Source: Lichtheimia corymbifera B2541
Taxonomy: Eukaryota; Mucoromycota; Mucoromycetes; Mucorales; Lichtheimiaceae
Direction of reading: 5' to 3'
Assembly: GCA_000697475.1 (NCBI GenBank)
Contig: JNEU01001172.1
Span: 62,001 to 126,000 of the forward strand
Length of the DNA stretch: 64,000 nucleotides
Under the pieces are notes generated by a model. The model saw only the letters and a program-made list of their open reading frames with translations, searched no databases and had not been told where the DNA came from. Position 1 is the stretch's first letter. The number at the start of each line of letters is the position of its first letter. Positions 24,834-37,720 of this stretch are shown here, piece after piece. Position numbers and translations under genes: made by a program.

Positions 24834-26527
24834 CGATGTTGATCAGCATGCCCGAGAGCACCTCCTGGCCAAGTTTCGAGGTCGCCATGGGCAATATCGG
24901 CGCGCACGGCCGTACACCCTGTTTATGTTACCATCCCTTCGTCGTCTCTCCTACATTCAAGGTTTTTCATAATGAACTCTGGGGACTTTATGAGAACGAA
25001 ATTGCTCGGCGTGGTCGAAAGGATGTTGTGTGAAAGTTTCAGGTTCGAGGTGAGCAATCTCGGGGAACAGGAGCGCCGACCCTACTTTTCTCCTACATTT
25101 GGGCTGGCCCGCATTCAAAATGTTCATAATGAACCATGCGGTTTTTAAATGAATGAAGTTGATCAGAATGTGCGAGAGTACCTTCTGACCAAGTTTCAAG
25201 TGCGAGATGGGGAATCCCAAGAAACTACATACTAAATGACTTTTTCATAAATCCGGCGCTTTCCCAATTTCCATCCGTTATAGTCAATCCCACATTATGC
25301 TCTCCCTTTCGAAATTTTTAAATGAAGTGTGGGTTCGTTATTAAGACAAAGTTGTTCAGTATGACCTAGAGCATATTGTGTGAAAGTTTGAGGTTCGAGA
25401 CAGGCGATCCCAATATCACGCATTAATATCAGTGTATGTGGATATATGTCTGACTGCCTGACAGATTTAATTTCCACCTCTTCCACCCCCAGCTACTTCC
25501 CTCTTCTACCCATTCTCAATTGTTGCCCATTCAAATACAACTACAGCCTGCAAACGATTGGTCTGCTTCAACCCATCATGTCAATGCTGCAGTTGTCTTG
25601 ATCCGATTGCCTTGGACTGAATGGGCGAGTCCATGGCGTGTGCACCACACTACAACACCCGCGTTCCTTGACACTTTCCCTTCTCTTGTACACTCTTCTG
25701 CCACAACCAATCGTTACAGCATCAATTCCAGCAGTTGCTATTAGCAAGGCCCTTACCCCCCAATGTCTTCAAGTCGTTTGCGGCAACATGCCTTACAGCC
25801 TTTGTTACGTGGGAAGCAGATAGCCATTGTATAGGACAGCTTTATTTACGTGCATCACTTTGCTTCAATACATACGACTTCTTATGGATACGGATACGGA
25901 TATGGATATTGGCTTTGTGCATGAGATGGAAGGAATTGGATATATACAATGGGTCGAAGAAGAGTGTATCCATTATCAACTTGACCAGTATGCTCGATGC
26001 CATCATCCTGAACGATTGAGGTGCATCCAATTACCACTACCATCATCCTCTCTGCAACCGGTCAACCAGTGTACATTCTTCACCATCCAAGTTCACGATT
26101 GACACGTCATGCATCATATAATTCGCCATCATGTACCTTTGCACAATACTGCCACTACCTCCCCCCACCTCAATTGGAGTAATTCATTGTACACCTCCCA
26201 ATCTATCTCTTGTGAATGATGTTGGATTAAAGGATTAAAGGATTACTTTAGCAGATGCCATATTGTGTTGGTGACCATTTCCAAGTAATGTGAGAGATCT
26301 TCTTCCTGAGCTGTATGTCGTCATGTGTGTGTGTGCATTGTATTATAGTAGAATGATTTATGGTATAGCAAATGCATGAGCGGAGAGAAAGACAAAGAGT
26401 CTTATACTATGTAGGTGCATTGTGTCTTGAACAAAAACTGGATTTGATAGTATAATACACCTCCCTTCTTTCGTGTGATGAGGTCTTATCAGCATGTCGT
26501 TCCACGAGTTCCCATTTTGATTATTTA
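24834..26527. repeat. Right arm of giant palindrome
   Basis: Inverted copy of 22840-24533. It ends at 26527, 59 bp short of the stop codon (26589-26587) of the large minus-strand gene that follows. No obvious target-site duplication is seen when the flanks 22830-22839 and 26528-26540 are compared. Confidence 0.93.
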
Positions 26528-26586
26528 GAAGGTAGCTATTTATTATACAGCGGGAGGTGATGATATTCACTTTATAATTGCTATCA

Positions 26587-29500
26587 CTACGATGGTGTTG
26601 ATTTTGGCTTATTGTGAGGAGGAACACAATATATAGCGGTATGCTTCTTGGCGTTTTTTCCACGAGATGACACTTGCTGCTCCTCTTGTAACAACCCAAT
26701 CAAAGCATTTGATCGTTCTGGCCCAAGTATCGAGAAATAAGATACCATCAACTTTTCTTCTTGATCGGATAACAAAGGTCGTAGTATGGCACGCCGCTTT
26801 TGACCACTGGCCTTCCTCCACTTAACAAGTCTCGATCTTAATTGAGTCGCGGCAAGCTCACGAAACATTCGACGTTGACGGGCATCACGTAAACCTTCAA
26901 TGATTTGTAGCATAAACACGCGGATAGATTCGCTCAATTCGTTGTCATCATCGTCGCCCACGTATAGGATAGATTCACACACCAAGCACAACGTCAATAG
27001 CGATAGCGCTTTCCTGGAAGCCATCTCGTCGTTATAGAGTGGATAGAATACATCAACTACTACGACTTGCTGTGCAGAAGCTTGTGGGTTTTCCATGTCG
27101 TATTCTTCGAGAGGTTGATCTTCGCCATCATAAATGCCAGCCACGTTCTTGCTTGCGTATGGATCCATGTACATGTCATCGCGCACGCTATTCAAACTTG
27201 GGTTCTGTGCATAATGGGGGAAAGGATCTGCCCAGTTGTGTATTCCCTGAATGATAAAGTTAGCTCAAACCATTGATGTATAGCCCTATAGCCAACCTGT
27301 AATATCCTGACAATGCAATTGACAAAGTATGCTTGGGAGGTTTTTGATGCATCAGAAGGGCACTTTTTTCCGAGCAGATTGGTGCAATAAAGTACTTTGT
27401 AAAAGATCTTGGCATCTATGCTACTTTGTAAGAAATGGATTATATCCCAAACAGGAAGCTTCCTACCTCTTTTCGTGAGCATCTTGGCAAATGGGCTCAA
27501 AGCATCATCGGTATATGCAAAATCGACAACCACGTGATGTGCGTCAAATGAGTCATAGAGGTGGTCGAGAAAGTCGACTAACAATTGCTCGTACTCAACG
27601 CTGACGCTAAGCGATAAGCTGGGGAAAAGACTTTGGTAAAGATGGTGTGTCACGATCGTATCTTCCATAGGGTGTTGGCAAAGAGTCTCCAGATGGTGTT
27701 TCCACACATGCTTGGTCTAAGGAGCACAATTAGTACCAATATCATTCGGTAGAGGATGGATCAACCCACCGAAAAAAGCTTCTCTGTAAATACTGGCGAT
27801 AACTTGCATGCATCGAATAATACATCCCAACATGTTTGGTGTGCGTGCGACCTGGTTCCATAAAGGCGACAAGTGCCGTCTAGGGTATCAACCATGGGTT
27901 CAAGAGATCTCGGTATAGATAATTTCGCTTTGGTGGGGTCATGTCGCATTTGCAATGTAAATTGAAAGTCGCTCCATAGCATACATGTCCTCCAATCTAT
28001 GGGTTGAATCATGTTAATGAAGCCCTTGAATGGGTATCGTTCATCGTGCATAATGCAGTACATACCATAATTCATTTCAAGTTGAGCGAATATTCCATTG
28101 ACAGCTTCTTCAGAGGAAACGATATCGGTGCTTTGCATCAGAGCGTGTAACGTAGTTTTCAAGAGGTTGAATGCCATTTCCAATAGCTGTATCGAAGGGG
28201 CTGTTGATTGTCGTAATGTATATCTGGTTTCCAGCACTTCCGTCAAAGCAAAACATAAATCAACTGGTGCTGCATTGGATAAAACGGCTGACTTGATCAC
28301 GTTTGCATCCCTGAATCTCTTGTGTTGCACCTTATCGCTTCCATAAAGGGCATCGAGCATTCGTAAACCCAATTCCATCATTGTCCACTGGTCATCTCTT
28401 GCCGAAAGTAATAAAGGAAGCTCATCGACAATGAAATCCGTAGAATCGAATAAGACATTTTGGTCGGTACGCACGTGATCTCGAGGAATAAGGATGCCAG
28501 GATATTCTTCAAAAGACGAATTCTGTACACAAAATGAGCACCTTTCACTTGTAATGATGTTTACTTTACTTACCGGGGAGCTACAGCACATTTTAAATAG
28601 TGAAGCAATGGCCGATACGTTGATACGTAGGAAATCCAATTCTGACTGTGATATCAGAGCTTGCAGGTAGTGACCAAGTAGCGTTGCACTCTTTCCATCA
28701 TGCGAGATGCCTAGCTTGGCGAGGCCACCGAGTTGTCGTAATACTGGTATCATTGTCTTTTGCTTGTCTTGATTCACTACGCACTGAGAAGCAATCTCGC
28801 TGATAACTTTGTAAGGCCAAAATATTGAAAGCTTCACGCCATTAGTAAGACACGGAAATCATTTGCCATTACTCCACTTCACGTACCACTGTAAGACCTT
28901 TTGTAGCATGATCCCAACTAACATGCTTATTAGAGCATTGGTTGAGAAGTCTGGTAAGCTCGCCGTTAAAATCCAGCTCCTGGAAGTCATTGAAGAGGTT
29001 GTATTCCACACCATGGTATAACGTCCTATTAAAACGCGTTATTGATATATACCCTTGGCGGCTGAAGATGTACTTACATGTGCTGAAAGATATAATTCCG
29101 GATCGCCATTAGCTCATTCTTGTTGTCAACGCTCTCTAGCAATTTACGAAAGAAGCGGCATAATTGCTCCAGCTTTGTTTGCGTTAATAAATGCCCAACA
29201 GAAATCCAGATCGCCACTACTTACTTTTACTTGCTCTCGTTTCTGTGCGGGTATCCGATATAGCGCCTTATAAAGGTTATGATAGCAATCAACAATCATA
29301 TGATTATCTCGGATGATCGCCACAAAGATGTCCATGACATTCGGATGTGTCCATTCACTGCGCAAGATAGATAAGCCATTTCTTCGCCGGGAGTATTGAT
29401 GGATATTCACTTACTCAATCCAAAGATCAGTGTATTGCACCATCAACTTGAGAATAGATTGCCATGAAGGGTACCGATCATGTAAAGCTTTCAGGCACTG

Positions 29501-30672
29501 TTGTTTGCAATGCGATAAGGCGTCATTGTTTTGAGATAATTTCTGCTGAAGGTCATCGAATACGTGATCTGGTAGTATATTGATATGATCCAAGCATTCC
29601 TTGATGGCTAAGGATGGAAATGGTCGTGATATCTCTTGCATACGCTCACACAAGAGGATGAATGCCATGGTGTGATCATCGTCTCTCCATTCTTCTTTGA
29701 TGTTGGTGGTACTATAAATCATCCTTGAATACTACTGCCATCACTCTACTGGTATATGCTTACGTTTTGTTTTCTTGGGTATTGACATGAATACGACGTC
29801 GTTTATGCTGTAACTGGTTGTCAGGTACTTTTGATGCAAAAGAGCTGGGAAGGCAAACATCCTGGACCCTTAAAAGATAGATCTTGCGACTAGACTTGCA
29901 CGTTTTCAATTGCTCCGCAAGCAGCTTCTGTAACGTGATGGCCTCGTCTCCTGAAGAAGCAAATTGGCCCGTTGTGATGAAAGCAATAGCATCCATGAAA
30001 TCTTGGTCGAGTGCTATAGCATTGGCGATTCTCATATAGGGCACCAAGAAACGAGTGGCATGTCGATCATCAGAACTCATCATCTCTTGAAGTACTGCTA
30101 AAGCATCCTAAACAACAAATGAATGAGTGTCTACACAAAGAGCGTACATGCTATTCAACTTACTTGATATGGTAATAGGTAAACATCTCCCATGATATGA
30201 ATGAAAAGATCATTGTTGTCCATCAATGCCAGGAACTCTTTTGTCGTAATTCCACGTTCGAATCGTGATACAGAGAAATCAGATCGGCTAACTTCGTGTT
30301 ACATATGCGTCAATAGCAGGGTCATGTGATAAAAGGATATAAACAACCTACCATCTTTAAAGTGCCATGCGCGAAATAAGACTCGACTTAATGCGACACG
30401 TGCGTCAGAGGAGTGATCATAATATTGGAGTGTTGACCGGAAAGTATCTTGCAAGATATCCGTGGCAGCGTTGCTGGAATAAAGCGTGCAGTTAGCGTGT
30501 GTGTGTCATAGCTTTGTTGGCACTTTTTATCCCACCTTGGTACCCGTGTCAAATACTCGAGTGCACCGTCCAGATCAGCCTATCTTTTGCATTAGCCTAT
30601 TCCAATGTCTACTACCATTGGTGAACTTGCCTGAAAGACAGCCTCCATGGCAGTTGATCTCGAAAGTTGCAT
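26587..30672 (-). CDS. Large helical (HEAT/ARM-like) protein of unknown function
   Basis: I do not recognise this protein. The ATG at 30672 starts MQLSRSTAMEAVFQ, and exon 1 joins exon 2 across a GC-AG intron (30580-30630, GCAAGT donor). About a dozen further exons follow, with evident coding blocks at roughly 30480-30350, 30110-29765, 29707-29415, 29353-29220, 29140-29060, 28830-28570, 28520-27780, 27719-27290 and 27240-26587. The product would be about 1150-1200 aa, almost entirely alpha-helical with no membrane segment. The C-terminal region has an acidic patch (VGDDDDNELSES) and a basic helix pair (RDARQRRMFRELAATQLRSR) that looks conserved in style. It could be a nuclear scaffold such as a Mediator- or nucleoporin-type subunit; that is only a guess from length and helix content. 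Some splice sites are approximate, and several acceptors appear to be AAG. Confidence 0.6.
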
Positions 30673-30732
30673 TGCTAAAAGAAGAGGACAACCGTCGTCA
30701 GACCACTACTCCGCCTTTCTCTTTTTCTGATC
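30673..30732. promoter_or_regulatory. 60-bp divergent promoter
   Basis: Only 60 bp separate the start codons of the large minus-strand gene (30672) and the CCDC97 gene (30733). Both transcripts must start inside this interval or inside each other's 5' region, unless one true start lies elsewhere. Confidence 0.5.
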
Positions 30733-31790
30733 ATGGATCCCGTCATAGCATACGTACAGGCCAATGTTGATGCCATTCCATTCAAGTCCTTACAAGCAGA
30801 CGAACCCGAGCCCACAAATGAAGAAAAGATCGCGACTATGGCAAGAGTAGCCGAGGGAGACCCAGGTTTATTTCTTAGTCGATGGGGACAATATCTACCA
30901 CGTGCCATTCTCGAATACTTTCAGCCTCTACGCGGTATGTTGTATAATCAAACGAGCTATCTAAAAAGCACTGACATTGAGCAATATTCAGATCTTGATT
31001 ATGAGGTTGACTTTTATCTACAACGATTGATGGATGAGCCAAGCAAACCACAACAACGCATTGTCAGCAACCGTCGATATGAATACCTCAAACGACATCT
31101 TCGTGAATCCTCCTACTTTTCTGATGAATCTATGCAACAACGTGAGCCAGTATTATATGAGCAATACGTGGGTCAATATCAATCCGAACAAGAAAAAACG
31201 ATGCCATTTGCCAATGATGTTACCCTTGTCCAGCGTGTACTTAGTAACATTGATCGGCATTATGCAAGTGAACAAGTCCGAAAACAGAAAATCATTGAAG
31301 AGGAGCAATTTGAGGAAGAGGAAGAAAGCGAAGACGAAGATGAGGATGTTGTCCAAGATATTCCAATGTCTGATGATCCTACAGGTTCTTCACCTTCAAA
31401 TCAGCCAGAACAAGATACTCAACGTGATGAGGCCGAGTTCCGGGAGAGTCAACGTCAGGAGCTGATACGCTTACTAGAAGAGCGGTTTTTGGCAGGGAAA
31501 GATGTAAGCGATGATACTTTAACATTAATGCCTGCGAATAGGCTGTTAACCCTCTTTTTCATTAGCCTGAATTTGATTACAGCAAAGTGGACATGAATGA
31601 GGTATATACATAATAACGCTTGAACCACATGTCATCAAGGGTACTCAATATCCATATTTGTTTTCAGGCTTATGATGATCTCACACAACAAGGCCAAGAT
31701 ATGGAAGATCGATATTTCGATGAAGAAGAACCTGGAATTGGTACATCTACACCACGCTCCACTGTGTACACTGGCGAACTTGATTATTAG
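30733..31790 (+). CDS. CCDC97: CCDC97-family protein (spliceosome-associated)
   Basis: Exons are 30733-31503, 31566-31601 and 31668-31790 (309 aa, in frame). The protein has the CCDC97 core: NEEKIATMARVAEGDPGLFL, FQPLRG, DYEVDFYLQRL, IVSNRRYEYLKRHL and YFSDESMQQREPVLYEQYVG. A strongly acidic stretch (EEEQFEEEEESEDEDED) follows, and the conserved tail FDYSKVDMNE ... MEDRYFDEEEP is rebuilt only when both introns are removed. Human CCDC97 is associated with the U2 snRNP/SF3b complex, so a nuclear splicing role is likely by homology. Human CCDC97 is of similar size. No oddities other than the very short shared promoter with the divergent neighbour. Confidence 0.88.
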
Positions 31791-31933
31791 TCATGCATAG
31801 TATTTTTTTTTATTCCAAAGTGTAATATAAACAACATGGATTGATTATTGAACGTGAAGCATCATATGTATAATCTTCGGTTAACAAGATTATGGGGTGG
31901 TGGTTTATTGTTGTACTGGTAAATCCACTGATT

Positions 31934-33938
31934 CTACTCAAAGGTTTTCCTCCAAGTACCGCTTCGAGGCACTGCACCAAAGAGTTCTTCCGTTTCATCA
32001 TTGTACGTATTGGCAGCCAACACATGAGGTGGAATCATGGGCCCTTTGTCATCCTCATCATCTGAGGCACTATGGGTTGGTGAACCATCCTGCCTTAATA
32101 AAGACATGCGTCGGCTGCTTCGAGTATCCAGAGATTGACCCACAAGTCCATCCAGCTGAGGACGATGCGTGGTACGGGTAACAGCGATTGATTTGCGGCG
32201 TTGTTGATGTGGTGGGAATAGCAGGGATGCTTCCTGATCAGCAAGGGAAAATCGATCAAAGCTGACAAGGCTCTTTGCTTGTTGATGTTGTTGATCGAGG
32301 CGGGGATTTTTCTGTACACTGCTTTTTACGTTTGTAGGATCTTGATCAGCAGGGTTGACGGCGTTCTCATTGAATGATCCTTGGGTAAATTTGGGTGTAT
32401 GTTGCTCATAGCTGATAGCAATAGGTACTGAGGTAGCATAGGCAGAAACAGATGTCGATAATGGATCTACAACAAAAAAGGTTAGATCTTGTGATCAACC
32501 ATTGCATTGACAACATCCTTTTTTTTTACCTTGATCATCCTCTTGCTCGATATCAATGTTATCCTCTCCTTCAAATCCTGAGATATACTTGGTACTGGAT
32601 CTTCGTTTGCTCCATGTAGGCGTTGATTTGCCTTTGCCTTTTTCATCTCCTTGCTTCTCCGCGGATACCATATCCTCATCCAATTCGAACATTCCTTCGC
32701 TATCCTCATCTGAAGAAAGTGGTTGATCTAACATTATAATACAGTGAATATATGATTCACCCATCATCCTCCAGGGATCCTTACCTTCATCATCTTGTGA
32801 AACAGGGTGGAATTGTTTATCTTGAAGGCTGGATGAAATATGATGTTCGTCTAGAGCAAAGCTGGATGCACGAAGTGATGAAGGTTTCACAAATGACCGG
32901 CTACCAGAACGAGCTGATGATGCTGCAATGCCAGTAGATGACGATGACGGTTGTTGTTGCTGTCGCATTCCATCATGTGCTTCAAATCGGACAAAACTCC
33001 TTGATAAAGATTCGGAAGTATCTTGATCGTGACCTTTCTCCTGTTGTTCTTGCTCGTGCACTGTCCTTGATACCTCCAACATTTTGTGCCATAAAAGTTG
33101 TCGATCGTATTTTGCCTTTGCTGAGGCACGTTCGAGTGAAGCTAATTGTTCCTGCCGATAACGTTCAATGCGTTCGTCGGTTTCTGATTTCATCTGATTC
33201 AGCGATCGTTCCAATTGCTGGCTGAGTTGAGTATGCTGAGAATATAGCTCGCCTGGTACACTGGCTATAGAAAAGAAATCATGCAGGGGAATAATAATCA
33301 ACGCATGAGTCATACTAGGTCACATAACACCCTTTCACACACACACCTTCCAAGAGCATTTACCTTCATCATCAGCCGAGATTTCTGTTGCATCAGTGTA
33401 TAGTACAATACCAAAGTTGCTTGAATAATTGGTATGTTGCTTAAGCTTGTCAATGTCTTCACCATACTATGATCATATCCATTAGCTACCAGATCGCTTC
33501 CATATAGTACCTTCAATAACTTACAATTGTTTCCCTGTGAATAATCACACGATCGCCTTGTCGATAGAGATCTTGAGCATCCACAGGATAGACTATAGTA
33601 GGCTTGGTAGGTCGTTGTATAGAATAAACGTCACCGGTGGTGCAATTCAAGCAAGACACCGTCATCCAGTTGTCATCACGAGCTCTTGTTCGAATGAGCG
33701 TGTTGTATTCCTGTTTACACGAGATTAGAGAGTCAAGTCATAGGATCAGTCGGCATCAATATCTTACAGATTGTACACCACCCATACCGAGCTCAAATTG
33801 CCAGCCTTCCAAATGAGGATCGCTTAAACGAATGAATGCAGCTGCCCGGTGAGCATCGTGGCGATCTGAATAGTAGTTGTTTGCGAGGTGAAGACGGACA
33901 TTTAGGCAGGCGCAGGAATAAACGACATGACCCGACAT
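31934..33938 (-). CDS. Uncharacterised protein with N-terminal CxC/CxxC domain and disordered tail
   Basis: I do not recognise a named family. Exons are about 33938-33769, 33710-33526, 33472-33364, 33264-32787, 32731-32532 and 32466-31934. The N-terminal ~150 residues look folded, with possible metal ligands in VVYSCACLNVRLH (C-x-C) and VSCLNCTTGD (C-x2-C). A coiled coil follows (HTQLSQQLERSLNQMKSETD ... YRQEQLASLERASAKAKYD). The remaining half is low-complexity, rich in Ser, Gln and acidic residues, and ends in a motif-like tail PPHVLAANTYNDETEELFG followed by AVPRSGTW. The Cys pattern recalls small zinc folds such as GFA/Yippee types, but this is weak. Exon phases and continuous coding support a real gene. 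Confidence 0.6.
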
Positions 33939-34836
33939 TGTTGAGCGGTTTGGTGGTGTATCAAGGTCAAGAGAGGAGGAGTATAAAAGATCAAATCCAT
34001 GCGAGAGAGGATGACGCTGAACATGAAAAACATCCCAACGCTATCTTTCTAATATTGCTTTCGTCATGAAGAGATCCATGTTTATTTGTACATTGCCACA
34101 TTACATAGCCGTTATATTCTTCTTCGTCCCACCCCATATCGACAAAGAAGAGGATCATTGTTATAGTAGATCGGGGTCCTCATTTTGTTATTGGATCCAA
34201 AGGCATGAATGACGCATCATTAGCTATAAACCTTGTTCCCCCTCCCCTGGTGGGTGAATGTTACTTTTTTGGGGGTGATGGAGGAGGTGTACGTGTATGT
34301 GTGGAGGGAAAAAGTGTGGGACCAATACATCAGCTGAACAAGCGGGGATGGCTAATAGCGTGTGAAGATCCAAGCAACCGTATCCATTAGTATTGATCCA
34401 CAAATAGTCAAATGCTATTGGATTTATATCATACCTATATATTACTACACTTCCATGAGAGTGCACATTCGCTGTTGTAATAACGTGCTCAAACATGTGC
34501 ATTCTTCTGCGCCTTGGCCATTATGAAACAAGTCGTTCATATGTAGATGACATAGTAATGCGTGGCGGTGGAGCCTGTAGTGTCGGCCATGATCTGTGGC
34601 ACGTAAAGTATTACCACGGTCCCAGAGACAAATACCAACCACAGAAAGCAAAACTGAGGGAGTACCCAGTATTTTCGGTAGAATCGCTTTCGATGACGAT
34701 CTGACACGCATAATGTAGCGAGCAACGCCACGGGAACTGATAAGATTCCCACGGCCCCCATCCCTTTTTAGAGTAACCCTTTAGAAGGCTTCCAATCCTC
34801 ACATTGTGATCGTTGTCTCTTTTTTCTTTTCTTATC
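33939..34836. other. Divergent intergenic region
   Basis: This lies upstream of both the minus-strand uncharacterised gene and ALDH7A1. No convincing gene is seen. A pyrimidine-rich run (34812-34834) directly precedes the ALDH7A1 start. Confidence 0.4.
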
Positions 34837-36760
34837 ATGTTTAGACAAACCCGAGCCATTGCTTCCCGCTTTTATCGTGCACGCTATCTCTCGACTTTTG
34901 AGAGACATCGTGACACCTTTGATCGTCTTGGTATCTCCAAAGCTGGTAACAAGGGCGTCTTCGATGGTGAATGGAAAGGCTCTGGTTCCATCATCCCTGC
35001 TGTGAACCCAGTTAACAATGAAGTCATTGCTGAAGTTGTCTCGGTAATATATAATTAATAGCGTTGATTGCGTATGGTATCATACATTTCTAATCATCTA
35101 AACATGGCATCAGGGATCCACAAATGACTTGGATGTTGCCTTGGATCGTGTCAGTGAGGCTCAAAAGCAATGGCGTGAGGTAGAGTATCCTTTTTCATAT
35201 ACATACATGTGTAGATGTTTTTTCTCATCATCGTCCTTCAGTTGACTGTTCCTAAGCGTGGTCAAGTGCTGTTGGCTATGCGTGATGCCTTGGTCAAAAA
35301 CCTCGAGCCCCTTGGAAAGGTGGTGTCACTTGAAATGGGTAAGCAAACCAAAAGGATGGCCAACGTCATTACATACTTATATCAATATTAGGCAAGATTC
35401 TCCCCGAAGGTATTGGTGAGATCCAAGAGTATGTTGATATCCTTGAATATGCTCTTGGTCTTTCTCGTATGTTGAATGGTCAGGTGATTCCATCTGAGCG
35501 CCCAGGACATTACATGCTTGAGACATGGAATCCTCTTGGTACTGTGGGTGTCATTAGCGCATTCAACTTCCCAGGTAAGACATTATTTTATACAACCAAG
35601 CAAGTACTAACATGAAAAAAAAGTGGCTGTCTATGGATGGAACAGTGCTATTGCATTGGTTGCAGGCAATGGTGTGCTATGGAAGCCTGCTCCCACTACA
35701 CCTTTGTGCTCTATTGCTATTACTCGTCTTTTAGAAAAGACATTGCGTGAACACCAACTTCCACCTGCTTTGTGTTCTCTTGTCACTGGTGGCAATGAAG
35801 TTGGCAGTGCCCTTGCATCTGATCCACGTGCTGATTTGGTATCATTCACTGGCTCTACCAAGGTCGGCCGTGAAGTTGGCAAGGTTGTTCAAGGTCGCTT
35901 TGGCAAATCCATTCTCGAATTGGGTGGCAACAATGCATTGATTGTCATGGATGACTGTGATATTGACTTGGCTGCACGTGCTATTTTGTTTGCTGCTGTC
36001 GGCACTGCTGGTCAGCGCTGTACAACCACTCGTCGCTTGATTGTGCATGAGTCCGTTTATGACAAGTTGATGGACAAATTGGTCAAGGCTTACAGCCAAG
36101 TTAAAATTGGTGATCCTCTAGAAGCCGGTGTCTTGTGTGGTCCATTGCATACCTCAGCTGCTGTCGAAGCCTATAAGGATACCCTTGAAAAGGTCAAGCA
36201 AGAAGGTGGTGAAATCTTGTATGGTGGCGAAGCCCTTGGTGGCAACTTTGTAAAGCCCACGTTGACCCGTGTTAAGCCTGACATGCAAGTCGTTCAAAAC
36301 GAAGCCTTTGTTCCTATCCTCCACACTATGACCTTCAAGGTAAAGAGACGTGTAATCATGGTATAGGATCGTTTTTATTTACAACATCATTTTATATTAC
36401 AGACTCTCGATGAAGCTATTAGCATCAACAACAATGTTGCTCAAGGTTTGTCCAGCTCACTCTTCACCAACAAGCCTGAGAATATCTTCAAGTGGATTGG
36501 TCCTGCTGGCTCTGATTGTGGTATCATCAACGTCAATATCCCTACCAATGGTGCTGAGATTGGTGGTGCTTTTGGTGGTGAGAAGGCAACTGGTGGTGGT
36601 CGTGAGAGTGGTAGTGATGCTTGGAAACAATACTGCCGACGAGGCACTTGGTAAGTTGTGTGTTAAAATATCATGATCATTAACATCTAATGAGACTTTG
36701 TATAGCACCATCAACTACTCTGGAGCTCTTCCTCTCGCACAGGGTATTTCTTTCGAGTAG
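34837..36760 (+). CDS. ALDH7A1: Alpha-aminoadipic semialdehyde dehydrogenase (ALDH7A1/antiquitin)
   Basis: NAD-dependent dehydrogenase that oxidises aminoadipic semialdehyde and related aldehydes. Exons are 34837-35043, 35114-35179, 35242-35338, 35392-35574, 35624-36339, 36403-36650 and 36706-36760. The N-terminus [20 protein letters not shown] is basic and hydroxylated, a likely mitochondrial presequence. ALDH landmarks are present: [24 protein letters not shown] (cofactor Lys), [13 protein letters not shown] (Rossmann), [11 protein letters not shown] (general-base Glu), [14 protein letters not shown] (nucleophile Cys) and [11 protein letters not shown]. The [20 protein letters not shown] segment and the GQRCTT active site are typical of ALDH7. 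Codon use suggests high expression. No breaks are seen. Confidence 0.95.
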
Positions 36761-36898
36761 AAGTACCAAGCTTTGATTTCCAAATAAACGTTCAATCCTC
36801 CATTCATCCATGACATAATGCAATAATAGCGTGATAATCATTCTACATGAGGATGCTGAAAATGTTGTTTCACCTTTTATTCAAAGCGATGGTTGCAT

Positions 36899-37720
36899 TT
36901 AAAAGAGCTCAGCGTTGGTGGGGAACTCGAAAACAACAGCCTTGCCAGTGAGCTTCTTGTAAACGGCAGAGAAAGTGTCAAGCTTGTATTCCAAAGAAGT
37001 AGCATCCTTAGGATCCAAGAAACTAAAAAAAGATGCCATGTCAATCCCATTGTTCCCACATAGAATCCAATGCTAATTTATACTTACGCCTTGATGGTCT
37101 TGGTACCATCAACTGCAACGCGAGTGCGCTTGCCAACGAGTTCGGAAGGATAAGCAAGGTCCTCCAAGATGGCATCGTGAACAGCGGTCAAAGTGCGAGA
37201 TCTAGGACGGGGCTGCTTGGGGTTGGAACGACGGCTGGGCTTGGCAAGAACACGACGTTGGCCGACAAAGACGACATGACGATCAGAGAACTTCTTCTCC
37301 AACTCACGGGTGAGTCTAATTCATTCCATTCATATTAGTTAACCCTCTATCATCCATCCATCCATCCTATGTCAAGTATAGAGTTACCTTTGCTGGATCT
37401 TGTGGAAAGCCTTAAGCTGAGGAACAGGGACAAAGATGACAATGGCCTTCTTGCCACCACCAATCTCGACCTAAAGCCATCATCCAATACCATTTTAGTA
37501 TATAAATATTCGAGGTGTTTTTGTTGTCATGTCGCGTTGGATAAAAAGGGGGGGTTGGTTGTCGAATTACCTCCTTGGCGGCAGTGATGCTGAGAGGACG
37601 CAATTCCTTCTTCAAGTCGGCGACATTGTTCTCCAAGTCGACAAGAGCTTGAGCAACGCTAAGCTCGAATTCATCGGTGGGTTTAGCTCCAGCGAGCTTG
37701 GTGATCTTGTGCGAAGCCAT
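36899..37720 (-). CDS. RPS7: 40S ribosomal protein eS7 (RPS7)
   Basis: Small-subunit ribosomal protein. Exons are 37720-37571, 37470-37388, 37315-37088 and 37022-36899 (195 codons including the stop). Diagnostic segments are [94 protein letters not shown] and the C-terminus FPTNAELF. Length and all motifs are normal. The gene is convergent with ALDH7A1, with about 140 bp between the two stop codons. Confidence 0.96.

Noticed and set aside
22840..26527. A simple terminal-inverted-repeat DNA transposon with a transposase between the arms
   Set aside because: The arms almost meet, the spacer is only 79 bp with no gene, and no target-site duplication is visible at the outer edges.
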